Below the pieces are notes generated by a model that was not told the DNA's origin, ran no database searches, and was given only the letters and a program-made list of their open reading frames with translations. A stretch of 64,000 bases of DNA from Novosphingobium sp. SG919 (lineage in GTDB: Bacteria; Pseudomonadota; Alphaproteobacteria; Sphingomonadales; Sphingomonadaceae): NCBI RefSeq assembly GCF_012932495.1, contig NZ_JABCNG010000005.1, positions 1 to 64,000 of the forward strand, read 5' to 3'. Each line of letters opens with the position of its first letter. Position 1 is the stretch's first letter. Below, in pieces: positions 44,559-53,471 of this stretch. The position numbers and the translations under genes are program-made.

Positions 44559-46772
44559 TTAGAAGGTGTAGTTCATACGCGCGCCAAACGTCCGGGGCGC
44601 CTGAAACTGATAGGCGTTGACGAAAGGCGTGGGCGTGAAGTTGCGCTGGGCACTGGCAAACACGGTCTTGTCGGTGAAATTGCGGATGAAGACGGCGATC
44701 TGCAACTTGCTGTTCTCGGGCCGATAGGTCAGGCTGAGATTCCCGGTAGCATAGCTCTTTTGCGCGGTATCCACATCGTTGAACACATCGAAATAATAGG
44801 TCGAACTGTATTTGCCGTCGATGCGGGGAGTGAGCGACCCCGATTTGCCCATATCGAAGCGGTATTCCAGCGAGGCCGAAACCGCCAGCCCCGGCGCGTT
44901 GGGCAGGCGATGGCCGACCACATTGCGCGAGATGCCGTTGCCGTTGGCCGGATCGGTGGTCAGGATCGCTTGAGTACCCGCACCGAATTCGGTGTGTAGG
45001 TACGTGCCGTTCAGTTCAAAACGAAGATCGCCCGCATTGAACACCGCCTGCGCCTCGGCGCCATAGATCGTGGCATTGCCCACGTTGAACACGCCGCTGC
45101 CGCTGGAAACCGCCGGGGTGGCCTGCGATGCCTGATACCCGCGATAGGTCTGATAGAACACATCCCCGTTGAGCAGCAATTGCCCATCCAGCAGTCGGTT
45201 CTTGGTGCCCAGTTCCCAAGAGGTGATATTTTCGGCGCCATAGGGCACCGGCGGCGCGGAGCCGTTGGAATTGAAGCCGCCCGATTTGTAGCCGGTCGAG
45301 AATTTGGCATAGACCATGTTGCGGTTGGTCGGGGTCCAGTCGACGCCCAGCAGCCACGTCGGCTTGGACTGGGCAATGTTGCCCGCGTCCGTGGCGGGAT
45401 GGATCGGCGGCGTGCCCGAGCAACCGATGACGCCATACAGGAACGGCGGAATGCCCGCGATATCGCAGCGCAGCTGGGAATCGCCGGTCCGCTGTTTCTT
45501 GTCCCAAGTGTAGCGTGCGCCGGCGGTCAGGCGGATCGTTTCGGCCGGTTTGAAGCCGAACTGGCCAAAGACGGCGTCCGATTGCGTTTTCGTCAGATAG
45601 TTGAAATGGACCAGATACTGACCGGCATAGGCGCCCGACAGATTCTGGAAACCGGCCGAAAGCGGGCTGGTTTCGTCAAAGTGGAAATAGCCCACCTGCG
45701 CCGACACCATGCGGTCCTGCGGCGTGGCGAGGCGAACCTCATGGTTCCATGTAGCGGGCTGCTCGTTCTGAATGAAAGTGGCAGGCGACGAGGCCGACCC
45801 CGAACCGTCCAGCTTGTGCGCCCACTTCTGCTTATCATAGCCGCCCGCATAGGACAAAGTGGCGTCCAGCGGCAGGCCGTGCAGCGCAAATTCCCAGCGA
45901 ATGCGATCACCCGTCAAACGGTTGCTGGTAGGCGCATAGCTGGCGAAGCGCTTGGGATCGTAATTGGTCGGCACCGTGGCGATGGTCGTATTGAAGGCCA
46001 CATCACCCACATTGTCGATATCGTCATGCTGATACTGGATCAGGCCTTCAAAATTCTCGAAGGGTTGAAAGGCCAGCGTGGCGCGGCCAGAAAGTGTTGC
46101 ATCATCGTCGCCGCGACCGCCGATCGAGAGCAATTCGCGATAGCCGGCATGGCGATGCGAAATACCCGCAACCCGCAATTGTACCTTGTCGGACAAAGGC
46201 AGGTCGACCGCCGCGTCAACATTCATCTGGCGGTAATTGCCAGCCTCGATGGTGACGAAACCACCAAGTTGTCTGCCAGGGCGCGCGGTGATCAGGCTGA
46301 CCAGACCGCCGGTGGAATTACGGCCAAACAGCGTACCTTGCGGTCCTTTCAGGACTTCGACCCGCTGAAGGTCGTACATTGATGTGTTGATGCTGAAAGA
46401 GCGGTTGGTGAAAAACCCGTCGCGGGCAATCGGCACCGAGGGATCACCAATTTCGGTGACGTCGGTCGAGGCAATGCCGCGCACCGCGATATAGCCCGCG
46501 CCATTGCGCGCGGTGAAATTGACGCTGGGGTCAATCCGCGACAGATTGGCAACGCTGGTGACGCCCGCAGCCGTCAGTTCCGTGCCCCGGTAAACGGTGA
46601 GCGCGACCGGTGTCTTTTGCGCGCTGGATTCCACGCGGTTGGCGGTCACGACAATGTCGGGCACGCCGTTGTCATCGCCCTTGACCGGCTTGCCCGGCGC
46701 GGTCTGCGCCAGCGCAGGCGAGCAAACAGCAAGCGCCGTTGATGCCATTATGATATTGAAAATTTTGTTCAT
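44559..46772 (-). CDS. TonB-dependent outer-membrane receptor of the glycoside locus
   Basis: 737 residues from ATG 46772, with a strong GGGAGGGG ribosome site. A signal peptide (KIFNIIMASTALAVCSPALA) precedes VPDIVVTANRVESSAQKTPVAL (TonB box), the plug with QRVEVLKGPQGTLFGRNSTGGLVSLITARP, and the barrel ending ARMNYTF. Operator box E lies 86 bp upstream. It is cotranscribed with the GH106 rhamnosidase, so it probably imports a rhamnose-containing glycoside. Confidence 0.92.
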   Translation of the reverse strand: MNKIFNIIMASTALAVCSPALAQTAPGKPVKGDDNGVPDIVVTANRVESSAQKTPVALTVYRGTELTAAGVTSVANLSRIDPSVNFTARNGAGYIAVRGIASTDVTEIGDPSVPIARDGFFTNRSFSINTSMYDLQRVEVLKGPQGTLFGRNSTGGLVSLITARPGRQLGGFVTIEAGNYRQMNVDAAVDLPLSDKVQLRVAGISHRHAGYRELLSIGGRGDDDATLSGRATLAFQPFENFEGLIQYQHDDIDNVGDVAFNTTIATVPTNYDPKRFASYAPTSNRLTGDRIRWEFALHGLPLDATLSYAGGYDKQKWAHKLDGSGSASSPATFIQNEQPATWNHEVRLATPQDRMVSAQVGYFHFDETSPLSAGFQNLSGAYAGQYLVHFNYLTKTQSDAVFGQFGFKPAETIRLTAGARYTWDKKQRTGDSQLRCDIAGIPPFLYGVIGCSGTPPIHPATDAGNIAQSKPTWLLGVDWTPTNRNMVYAKFSTGYKSGGFNSNGSAPPVPYGAENITSWELGTKNRLLDGQLLLNGDVFYQTYRGYQASQATPAVSSGSGVFNVGNATIYGAEAQAVFNAGDLRFELNGTYLHTEFGAGTQAILTTDPANGNGISRNVVGHRLPNAPGLAVSASLEYRFDMGKSGSLTPRIDGKYSSTYYFDVFNDVDTAQKSYATGNLSLTYRPENSKLQIAVFIRNFTDKTVFASAQRNFTPTPFVNAYQFQAPRTFGARMNYTF

Positions 46773-46857
46773 TATACCCCTCCCTTTTTGCCGCTCATTT
46801 TCGAGCGCGCTTCTCATAGGCTTTCGAGTACCGTGCCATTGGCCGGTTCACGCGTTA

Positions 46858-46886
46858 TCTAAACGTCGTTTAATTATTATCTAAAC
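46858..46886. promoter_or_regulatory. Operator box E of the glycoside regulon, with an extra half-site
   Basis: TCTAAACGTCGTTTA at 46858-46872 is followed by a further TCTAAAC at 46880-46886. It is about 86-115 bp upstream of the receptor ATG. The added half-site may allow cooperative binding. Confidence 0.75.
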
Positions 46887-46988
46887 ACGAGTCAACTCGA
46901 AGCGTGGTAGGCAATGAAATTTTGATGGGACCTCGCCCATAACAGCAGGTCGGTCCCCTCCTGGCGAAATTCAACTGAACCTGAAGTG

Positions 46989-47404
46989 TTAGGGCTTGAG
47001 GGCTTTAAGGTCGGCGTCGATCTTATCCAGCAATGCGTCGGTGAGCGTATCCGGAGCGATAATCTTGAGCTGGCGAATGGGGACATCCTTGAGGCCCGCC
47101 GCGTTGGTGCTAAAGCCGGAGATATGACAATCAAGGATTGCTCTGGAGTCCGGGCGAGCCAGCAGTTCGCTCATTGGAGTCGCGCTGGCGGACAGGGCGG
47201 TCGTCTGCTTGGCCTTGATCGGCACCTTTAACGAAGAGCCTTCGAAGCTGACCACCGTTACCAACGTAGGAGGCCGCCGCAGGGTCAGCACGCCCTTGAC
47301 CGGCTTGGCGGAAAAGGGGCGCGGCACCACGACGTTCGGGTTCTCAAAAGTGTTGACCGCATTGACGCGATCTGCGGTCAGCGTCTGTCCCGTTGCCGCG
47401 CTTG
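46989..47404 (-). pseudogene. C-terminal remnant of an arabinofuranosidase-like glycoside hydrolase
   Basis: Read leftwards, the frame gives TADRVNAVNTFENPNVVVPR, then PFSAKPVKGVLTLRRPPTLVTVVSF, close to the C-terminal 'NTF..P..V.P.PF ... PP.S.V' motif of GH51 alpha-L-arabinofuranosidases. A tail (LLARPDSRAILDCHISGFST, TLTDALLDKIDADLKAL) of a type appended to some sphingomonad sugar hydrolases follows. The catalytic part is missing upstream, where a stop enters the frame. The longest start-led part is 46989-47330. A genuine small gene is less likely. Confidence 0.4.
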
Positions 47405-47839
47405 GCGTTCACGCGCCAATTCTCGACCGGATGAATGAAAGGCAGCTCAGCCCAGTCCTAGCACGAGAGGTGCCTTTCCGGATCGTCCCCACGGCCTGAC
47501 GTTCGTCAGAGGGCCCTCGCGGCTCAGCGATCGGCCGGTTTCGGTGCAACCGGACGTTCACGTTCGCCGAGCTTTACGGCGGGTTTGTCCCAGCCTCGTC
47601 ATTCAAGCGCCCCACGGCGATGGTGAACGAAAGACGGGTTCCGACGCCCCAGACTGGGTCGCTGAACGGCGGCTATAAACGCGGCGGCAATTCCCGCTAT
47701 CCAGCACCGGCAATAGTCGACCACCTGCGGTCGCTCCTAGATCTATCCGCGAACGACCGCACTCGTCGCATGCGGCAAGTCCACCCACCCCGGATCGAAA
47801 TATCAGTCCGGGTGCTGAGGCTGATGTTGCCAGCCCCTC
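47405..47839. other. Intergenic, repeat-containing region
   Basis: No gene seen. It holds copy 2 of the ~100-bp dispersed repeat (47585-47690) and short sphingomonad-type motifs such as CCGGACGTTCACGTTCG near 47550. Confidence 0.45.
47585..47690 (+). repeat. Dispersed intergenic repeat, copy 2
   Basis: Matches the reverse complement of 1570-1668 over about 100 bp. Recombination between the two inverted copies could invert the intervening 46 kb. Confidence 0.6.
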
Positions 47840-48472
47840 TCAGGGTTTCACGAAGCGATAGGCGAAGCGATCAGTCTTGCCCTTGATCAAGGGATCGAAC
47901 ACCTTGACTGCTTGCGGATCGTCCTTGTTCGCAAGGATGGTGCTCTGCGCGTCCAGCACGAAGCCGGCAGCCTCCACCTCCTTGCGGACGAACGCTGGGT
48001 CGATCCGATGCAACGCCTGGGTGTCGGTCGTGCCCGAGCCTGCGGTGGCAGCGTGGTCGACGATGACGTAGCACCCGCCTGGTTTCAGCTGCTCGAAAAC
48101 GGCGCGATTGAAGTCGGCCGCCGTCGCGCCCCTGGCCTGGATCAGCTTGGTGTGGAGATCGTGGTAGAACAGGTGCATCCACAGGACATCGGCTGGTTGG
48201 GTAACCTCCGCGATGGCAACGAGGTCCGCCGAGACGGCTGCAACATTCTCCCGGCCCGGCTCTTTCGCGAGCGTCCGCATGATGCCGAGTGGGTCGTTCT
48301 TGAAATGAGCGACTTCGGCCGGCACGAAGCTGTAGACCCCTCCCTCTGGCCCGACGACGTCGGAGAACCGGCGCGTCCACTCGCCATCGCCGGGGTACAC
48401 GTCGATGACGGTGGCACTTGCTTCGATGCGGGCGAATTGGATCAATTCGACTAGCTTGGATTGGTCGTACAT
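47840..48472 (-). CDS. Class I SAM-dependent methyltransferase-like protein
   Basis: 210 residues from ATG 48472 with AAGGAGG upstream. The SAM fold motif I is modified (TVIDVYPGDGEWTRRF), motif II-like VYSFVPAEV, motif IV LWMHLFYHDLHTKLI, and GGCYVIVDHAA at strand 5. This resembles the predicted-methyltransferase group COG4798, whose substrates are unknown. It is the last gene of the LysR-linked operon with two SDRs and an NTF2-like protein. Confidence 0.75.
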   Translation of the reverse strand: MYDQSKLVELIQFARIEASATVIDVYPGDGEWTRRFSDVVGPEGGVYSFVPAEVAHFKNDPLGIMRTLAKEPGRENVAAVSADLVAIAEVTQPADVLWMHLFYHDLHTKLIQARGATAADFNRAVFEQLKPGGCYVIVDHAATAGSGTTDTQALHRIDPAFVRKEVEAAGFVLDAQSTILANKDDPQAVKVFDPLIKGKTDRFAYRFVKP

Positions 48473-48521
48473 CGGGACCTCCTTGACGGTTGGACATGCG
48501 GCGCGCGTGCCGCATTAGGTG

Positions 48522-48968
48522 CTATGAAGCGCGCAGATCGCTGCAATCTTCGGGCGGATATCCAGCATTGCCAGACAGCGCAGCGGCCCTCGCCAGCGCC
48601 TGCGTGTCGATATACTCCCGGATATGCACTACTTGGCCGTCCCGGACCGTGATGGCGAAGATCCAATCGTCCTCGAACATCTTGTTGGTGGCTTTGATTT
48701 TGCCCGTAGCGAAGCCGATGACGAGGACCCGGTCGCCTTGCGCCACGAACTCGCGTGGTTCCGTCGAGGTTTCGATCGACCGTGATGCCATCTCCAGCAA
48801 ATCCGCCAGCCCGGCGTGGCCTTGGTACGTTCCGGCCAGCGGCCAGTCCTCGCCCGGGATGATCCACACGATGTCGTCCGCGACCAGCGCCAGCAAAGCC
48901 TCCCTGTCGCTGCTACCGATCGCGGCGAAGAAGTCTTTCACGGTCTGGATGTTTTTCTCAATGCTCAT
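48522..48968 (-). CDS. NTF2/SnoaL-like protein
   Basis: 148 residues: MSIEKNIQTVKDFFAAIGSSDREALLALVADDIVWIIPGEDWPLAGTY and ATNKMFEDDWIFAITVRDGQVVHIREYIDTQALA, matching the SnoaL-like cone fold used by ketosteroid isomerases, epoxide hydrolases and uncharacterised ester-related enzymes. It lies between the SDR and methyltransferase genes (27-50 bp gaps), so one transcript is likely. The reaction is unknown. Confidence 0.8.
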   Translation of the reverse strand: MSIEKNIQTVKDFFAAIGSSDREALLALVADDIVWIIPGEDWPLAGTYQGHAGLADLLEMASRSIETSTEPREFVAQGDRVLVIGFATGKIKATNKMFEDDWIFAITVRDGQVVHIREYIDTQALARAAALSGNAGYPPEDCSDLRAS

Positions 48969-48995
48969 GGGATTTTGTCCTGGTTGGCGCCAAGG

Positions 48996-49748
48996 TCAGA
49001 CCTGCGCCATGCCGCCATCGACAGCGAGATCCACGCCGGTGATGTACGAGCTTTCGTCAGAGGCGAGGAAGGTGACAGCGGCGGCGATTTCCTCGGGCTT
49101 GCCCATGCGCCCCATAGGGATTTGCAAGGTAAATTGGGCGGCCGCTTGCACGGCTTGCTCAGCGGTAAGGCCTGTCGTGGTCGTGAGAGCCGGGGTGTCG
49201 ATGGGACCGGGGCTGACCACATTCACCCGAATTTTGCGGTCTTTGAGCTCCAGCGTCCATGCACGCGCGAAGTTGCGGATGGCTGCCTTGCTGGCGGCGT
49301 AGGCGCTGAAGCCCGGCAGGCCCAACACATTCGATACCGATGAGGTCAGGATGATCGCACCGCCATCTCGCAAGAGGGGAAGGGCCTTTTGCACCGTGAA
49401 GAACAGCCCCTTCACGTTCACATCAAAGGTCTGGTCAAAATGGGCCTCGGTCGCGTCCGCGAGCGGTGCGATGGTTCCGGCGCCCGCGTTGGCGAAGAGA
49501 ATGTCGATATGGCCGTGTTGCTCTTTCACGGCGGCATAGAGCCGGTCCAGATCCGCCAGGCTCGCGACGTCGCCTGCCAATGTGGTGATGTTGCTGCCGA
49601 CAAGGGCTGCGGCATCGTTCAGCTCCTTTTCCCGCCGCCCAGTAATTACGACATGCGCGCCTTCTTCCACGAAGCGCCTGGCTGTCGCCAGCCCGATCCC
49701 GCTGCTTCCGCCGGTGATCAGGGCAATCTTACCTTCCAGTTTTTTCAT
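48996..49748 (-). CDS. SDR oxidoreductase
   Basis: 250 residues. TGGSSGIGLATARRF (cofactor), NAGAG, ILTSSVSN (Ser) and YAASKAA (Tyr, Lys) form an intact SDR site, with VDGG at the C-terminus. It is similar in arrangement to the next SDR (49795), and the two look like tandem paralogues. Start ATG 49748 has AAGGA upstream. Substrate unknown. Confidence 0.88.
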   Translation of the reverse strand: MKKLEGKIALITGGSSGIGLATARRFVEEGAHVVITGRREKELNDAAALVGSNITTLAGDVASLADLDRLYAAVKEQHGHIDILFANAGAGTIAPLADATEAHFDQTFDVNVKGLFFTVQKALPLLRDGGAIILTSSVSNVLGLPGFSAYAASKAAIRNFARAWTLELKDRKIRVNVVSPGPIDTPALTTTTGLTAEQAVQAAAQFTLQIPMGRMGKPEEIAAAVTFLASDESSYITGVDLAVDGGMAQV

Positions 49749-49794
49749 GTTATTTTATCCTTCCATGTGTTGCCCAGCGGGGAATTGTGTCCAG

Positions 49795-50529
49795 TCAGAG
49801 CTGCGCCAGACCGCCGTCGACAGCGACCTCGCTGGCGGTCATGAAACTGCTGTCCGAAGAGGCGAGGAAGGCGGCAACGGCCCCGATCTCTGCTGGATCG
49901 GCCATGCGCTGGAGCGGTGTCATCGCGCCGTAAGCTTTCTGGCCTTCTTCACCCAGCGCCGCCTTCGCGAGTTCGGTCGCCGTTGCTCCGGGCGACAGCA
50001 CATTGACCCGAATGCCGGTGCCCTTCAGATCTTCAGCCCAGGTCCGCGCGAGATTGCGCACCGCCGCCTTGCTCGCGCTATAGGCGGTGAAGCCCGGCGC
50101 GCCTGTGGTGCCCGCGCTCGATCCGGTCAGGATGATCGAACCGCCCGTGCTCATCAGCGGCAGCGCATTCTGCACCGTGAAGATCGTGCCCTTCACATTG
50201 GTGTCGAAAGTTTCGTCAATATGCTCGGCGGTAATCTGGCCGAGAACCAGCGGGCTTCCCGCCCCGGCATTGGCGAAGAGGATGTCCAGCTTTCCGCGTT
50301 CGGTCTTGACCATCGCATAGAGACGGTCGAGGTCAGCCTGATCCGAGACCGAGCCCTTCACCGCGCGGGCATTCGGCCCAAGCTCGGCCACAGCGGCGTC
50401 GAGTACTTCCTGTCGGCGGCCGAAGATGAAGACAAAGGCGCCCTCCTCGATGAAGCGCTTTGCCGAGGCAAGGCCGATGCCGGTGGCGCCGCCGGTGATG
50501 ACGGCGGTCTTTCCATTCAGTCTGTTCAT
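49795..50529 (-). CDS. SDR oxidoreductase, tandem paralogue
   Basis: 244 residues from ATG 50529 (AAGGA 9 nt upstream); the longer frame to 50607 is not used. TGGATGIGLASAKRF, NAGAG, ILTGSSAG and YSASKAA are intact. The sequence is closely parallel to the SDR at 48996 (for example RNFARAWTLELK versus RNLARTWAEDLK). First gene of the operon divergent from the LysR regulator. Confidence 0.88.
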   Translation of the reverse strand: MNRLNGKTAVITGGATGIGLASAKRFIEEGAFVFIFGRRQEVLDAAVAELGPNARAVKGSVSDQADLDRLYAMVKTERGKLDILFANAGAGSPLVLGQITAEHIDETFDTNVKGTIFTVQNALPLMSTGGSIILTGSSAGTTGAPGFTAYSASKAAVRNLARTWAEDLKGTGIRVNVLSPGATATELAKAALGEEGQKAYGAMTPLQRMADPAEIGAVAAFLASSDSSFMTASEVAVDGGLAQL

Positions 50530-50880
50530 GTCGTGCATCCTTGGTTTCGCCGTTACGCGTTTTGGGCTGTACGGGGCGTTCCCCCGAGAGATCCAACATG
50601 GGGTCACCGAAGGCAGGCTGTGAGTGTGCAGCCGCGCATATCGGTGGTGCGCAAACGATCCAGCCAGACGATCGCGGACTGCGGTGCGTATTGGGACGGC
50701 ATGGCCCGTCGTCGCGGGGCAATGCGCAATTTAGAGTCCAATGGAAGCCGCAAAAGCTTCGGAATATACACGGCCTGACTCAGCTCCTGCGGCCGCTATG
50801 CCGGGACGCTCGCGCGCGTTGCGGCTTGGTATGCTAGAACGGGCTTCGGGAGCCGCCCCCACGCGGCGCGGGATTGCACC
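50530..50880. promoter_or_regulatory. Divergent promoter region between SDR operon and LysR gene
   Basis: 350 bp, the expected site of LysR binding. No clear T-N11-A palindrome could be picked by eye, and no gene is seen. Confidence 0.45.
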
Positions 50881-51777
50881 ATGATCGACTGGGATGACGT
50901 TCGGTACTTTCTTGCCACCGCGCGCGGTGGCTCAGTGCGGGCCGCCGCCAAGCGTCTAGGGGTGAACCACGCGACGGTGCTGCGACGTATTACCCAGCTG
51001 GAGGAACACCTCGGAGCGCAGATGTTCGAAAAACTACCTGCTGGCTATCGCCTGACGACTGCGGGCGAGGAAGTCCTCGCGTTCGCGGAGCAGATGGAGG
51101 CCTCGTCGCACCAGTTGGAAACACGCGTTTTCGGGCGCGATCAGAGCGTGCGCGGGCTTCTGCGGGTGACGCTGCCGCCGTTCCTTGCCACACACTTGCT
51201 CATGCCCGATCTCGCCGAATTTGCACGTGTGCATCCCGACATCGAGATGGAGATCGTGTCGACCGGCGAAGTAGTGAATTTGACGAATCGAGAGGCGGAC
51301 GTCGCGATCCGTATGGTCTCCGATCGCGAGACGCTGCCACTCAATCTTCATGGGCTGAAGGGGCCGGAACTGTTCGCGGGCATCTATATGTCTTGCGATC
51401 GACTGGCCGCGTGGCGTGCGGGCGCGTCGGATCCCGTCCGCCCCATCGTCATCGGGGGCCATGGCGCCCCGGACTGGGCCGACGAGGGCGAGATTCGCGC
51501 GGCAGGGGTTCCTTTCAGGACGCTGGATGCCGACGCGCAGATCGCTGCGGCAAGGCAAGGGATCGGTATGACCAGACTGCCGTGCTTTGTTGGCGATGCC
51601 GATCGCCTACTGGCACGGGTTCCGGGTATCGACCTGAAAGCACAGGCAACGCTCTGGCTTCTCACTCAGGGAGAGGCACGCAAGACGAAGCGCGTGCGCC
51701 TATTCACCGAGTTCGTATCCCACAGATTGGCCGGCTACGCAGCGCTTCTCGCTGGGCTATCCATATCGCGCGACTGA
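50881..51777 (+). CDS. LysR-family regulator
   Basis: 298 residues. The N-terminal helix-turn-helix reads DDVRYFLATARGGSVRAAAK, then LGVNHATVLRRITQLEEHLG, and the effector domain has GLLRVTLPPFLATHLLMPDL and IAAARQGIGMTRLPCFVGD. It is divergent from the SDR/SDR/NTF2/methyltransferase operon, which it presumably controls. The inducer is unknown. Confidence 0.9.
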   Translation: MIDWDDVRYFLATARGGSVRAAAKRLGVNHATVLRRITQLEEHLGAQMFEKLPAGYRLTTAGEEVLAFAEQMEASSHQLETRVFGRDQSVRGLLRVTLPPFLATHLLMPDLAEFARVHPDIEMEIVSTGEVVNLTNREADVAIRMVSDRETLPLNLHGLKGPELFAGIYMSCDRLAAWRAGASDPVRPIVIGGHGAPDWADEGEIRAAGVPFRTLDADAQIAAARQGIGMTRLPCFVGDADRLLARVPGIDLKAQATLWLLTQGEARKTKRVRLFTEFVSHRLAGYAALLAGLSISRD

Positions 51778-52139
51778 TGCCCGGCAGGCCGGCTTCTGTC
51801 GCAAGCCGACCTGCAACGGGGTAAGCGGGGATGGCGCGCTCGAACCTTGTTTGTCTGTAATCGGCCCAGCCTCTGTCTCTCTCTGATAGCCGGTCGGCAC
51901 AGTGCTGGACATCGGCTCCTGGCGGGACCTGCCATTCGACACATCCCCTCGGAACGGCAGAATGTCCCATACCTAATCGTTCGGAATGGCATGTGGTCGG
52001 TCCGGCAGGACAGTTGTCAGAAACGGCTAAGCGCCCCCTCAGACGACCGGATAGGAGCCAATCGGTGTGCCGACGTAATTTGGATGTCATGAACATTGTG
52101 CTTCGGCTCTGCCTTGGAGAATGAATCACCGCCTGTCCG
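51778..52139. other. Intergenic stretch before the P450 remnant
   Basis: About 360 bp with no supportable gene. It may include the breakpoint at which the P450 5' end was lost. Confidence 0.4.
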
Positions 52140-52872
52140 AGTCCATGGCAGTCCAATCACAGCCAACGATTACGCAACGTCCACATTCAACGCTTTCGGG
52201 CCACGCAATGATGTTTTCCTCGAAAGCCAGATCGGCATAGAACATGCTCTTGCTTGGATCGATGAGGCATGTCGTTATGAGAACCTTGCGCCCGGAGGAT
52301 GGGGCCGCGACGTCCACGAGTTCGTGAAAGAGGCCGGTTTGCCCGCGGAATATGGCGCTCTGCTCGTGCGCTCGTTCCTGTCGGCCGGTGTGGATACTAC
52401 CATCAATGGCATCGGCAATCTGCTCCATGCTTTCAGCTTGCATCCGCAGGAATGGCAGAAGTTGCGAAACGACCGCTCTCTTGTGAAGCGCGCGTTCGAG
52501 GAAAGCTTGCGCTGGCAGGGGACCGTCCAGACATTTTTCCGCACGACGACGCGAAACGTGAATCTGGCAGGCGTCAGCATACCAGAAGGATCTAAGGTTA
52601 TTGCATTCCTGGGCGCTGCCAATCGCGGCCCGCGCCATTGGGAAGAAGCCGACACGTTCAATATCTCCCGCCAGACCAGTGGCCACGTCGGCTTCGCCTT
52701 CGGCATTCACCAATGCCTCGGGCAGATGATTGCGCGGCAGGAAAGCGAGGTTGTCCTTGAGGTCCTGAGCCAACGAGTTGCATCGATCAACCCTGCTGGC
52801 GAACCGCAGCGCCGCTTGAACAATACGCTGTTTGCGGTGGAAAGTCTGCCGGTCACAATAGAGCCAGCGTGA
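52140..52872 (+). pseudogene. Cytochrome P450, 5'-truncated
   Basis: About 240 residues of the C-terminal half of a P450. The I-helix reads SFLSAGVDTTINGIGNL, the K-helix FEESLRW, then the heme-binding loop GFAFGIHQCLGQMIARQE with the axial Cys, and NTLFAVESLPVTI at the end. A normal bacterial P450 is ~400 residues, so ~150 N-terminal residues are missing; upstream residues of the frame look unrelated. It is therefore unlikely to be functional. The IS3 scar downstream suggests rearrangement. Confidence 0.85.
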
Positions 52873-52969
52873 AAGCATCACCAGGGTCAGAACCTATTCA
52901 ATTCCCAGCGGGCGGCTCGGTCCGTTGCTTCAATGGCGGCGCGTGGAGATGCATCCCTGGCGAAATACG

Positions 52970-53250
52970 CGGTGGCTTTTTAAGACGTCGCGCTCCTCGG
53001 TCACCCGAGCCAGCTCGCACTTCAACTGGCGGATGTCGGCATCCTTGCTGGCATCGCCGGCCACCGCATTCGCATCCTGACGCTTCCAGGCATACAGCGA
53101 GTTCTGCCTGACACCGAGCCGCTGTGAGCCGAAGGCCAGCGCAGCTAAACCTCCTCCACCGGATACCCGCGTTCGGTGATCTGGGCCACCGCATCGCGCT
53201 TGAACTCATCACTGAAATTGGGCTTCCCCTCATCGCCTCCCGTCCTCAAA
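52970..53250 (-). pseudogene. IS3-family transposase OrfA remnant
   Basis: Assembled across frames on the reverse strand, the region reads FSDEFKRDAVAQITERGYPV, RLGVRQNSLYAWKRQDA and KDADIRQLKCELARVTEERD, the OrfA of an IS3 element (helix-turn-helix then coiled coil). At least one frame change and no OrfB are present. No gene is seen from there to the relaxase stop at 53472. Confidence 0.7.
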
Positions 53251-53471
53251 ATGAGGATCGAAGGCGTCCAGAAATCTGGGGGCTACTCACACACCGCATT
53301 CAAGGCCGACCTTTTCAACACTATCCGGCCATAGCTATTCGTAACCTGCCTTCCCGGACTGTCCGCAACCATGGGCACTTTCGGGCCGAGTTTGCAGCAG
53401 AAGAATGAAGAGCAGCTCGGGCCAATTCGCGCCATGGAAGTGACTTGCCGGATCGTTCCACCCTCTGTCCT

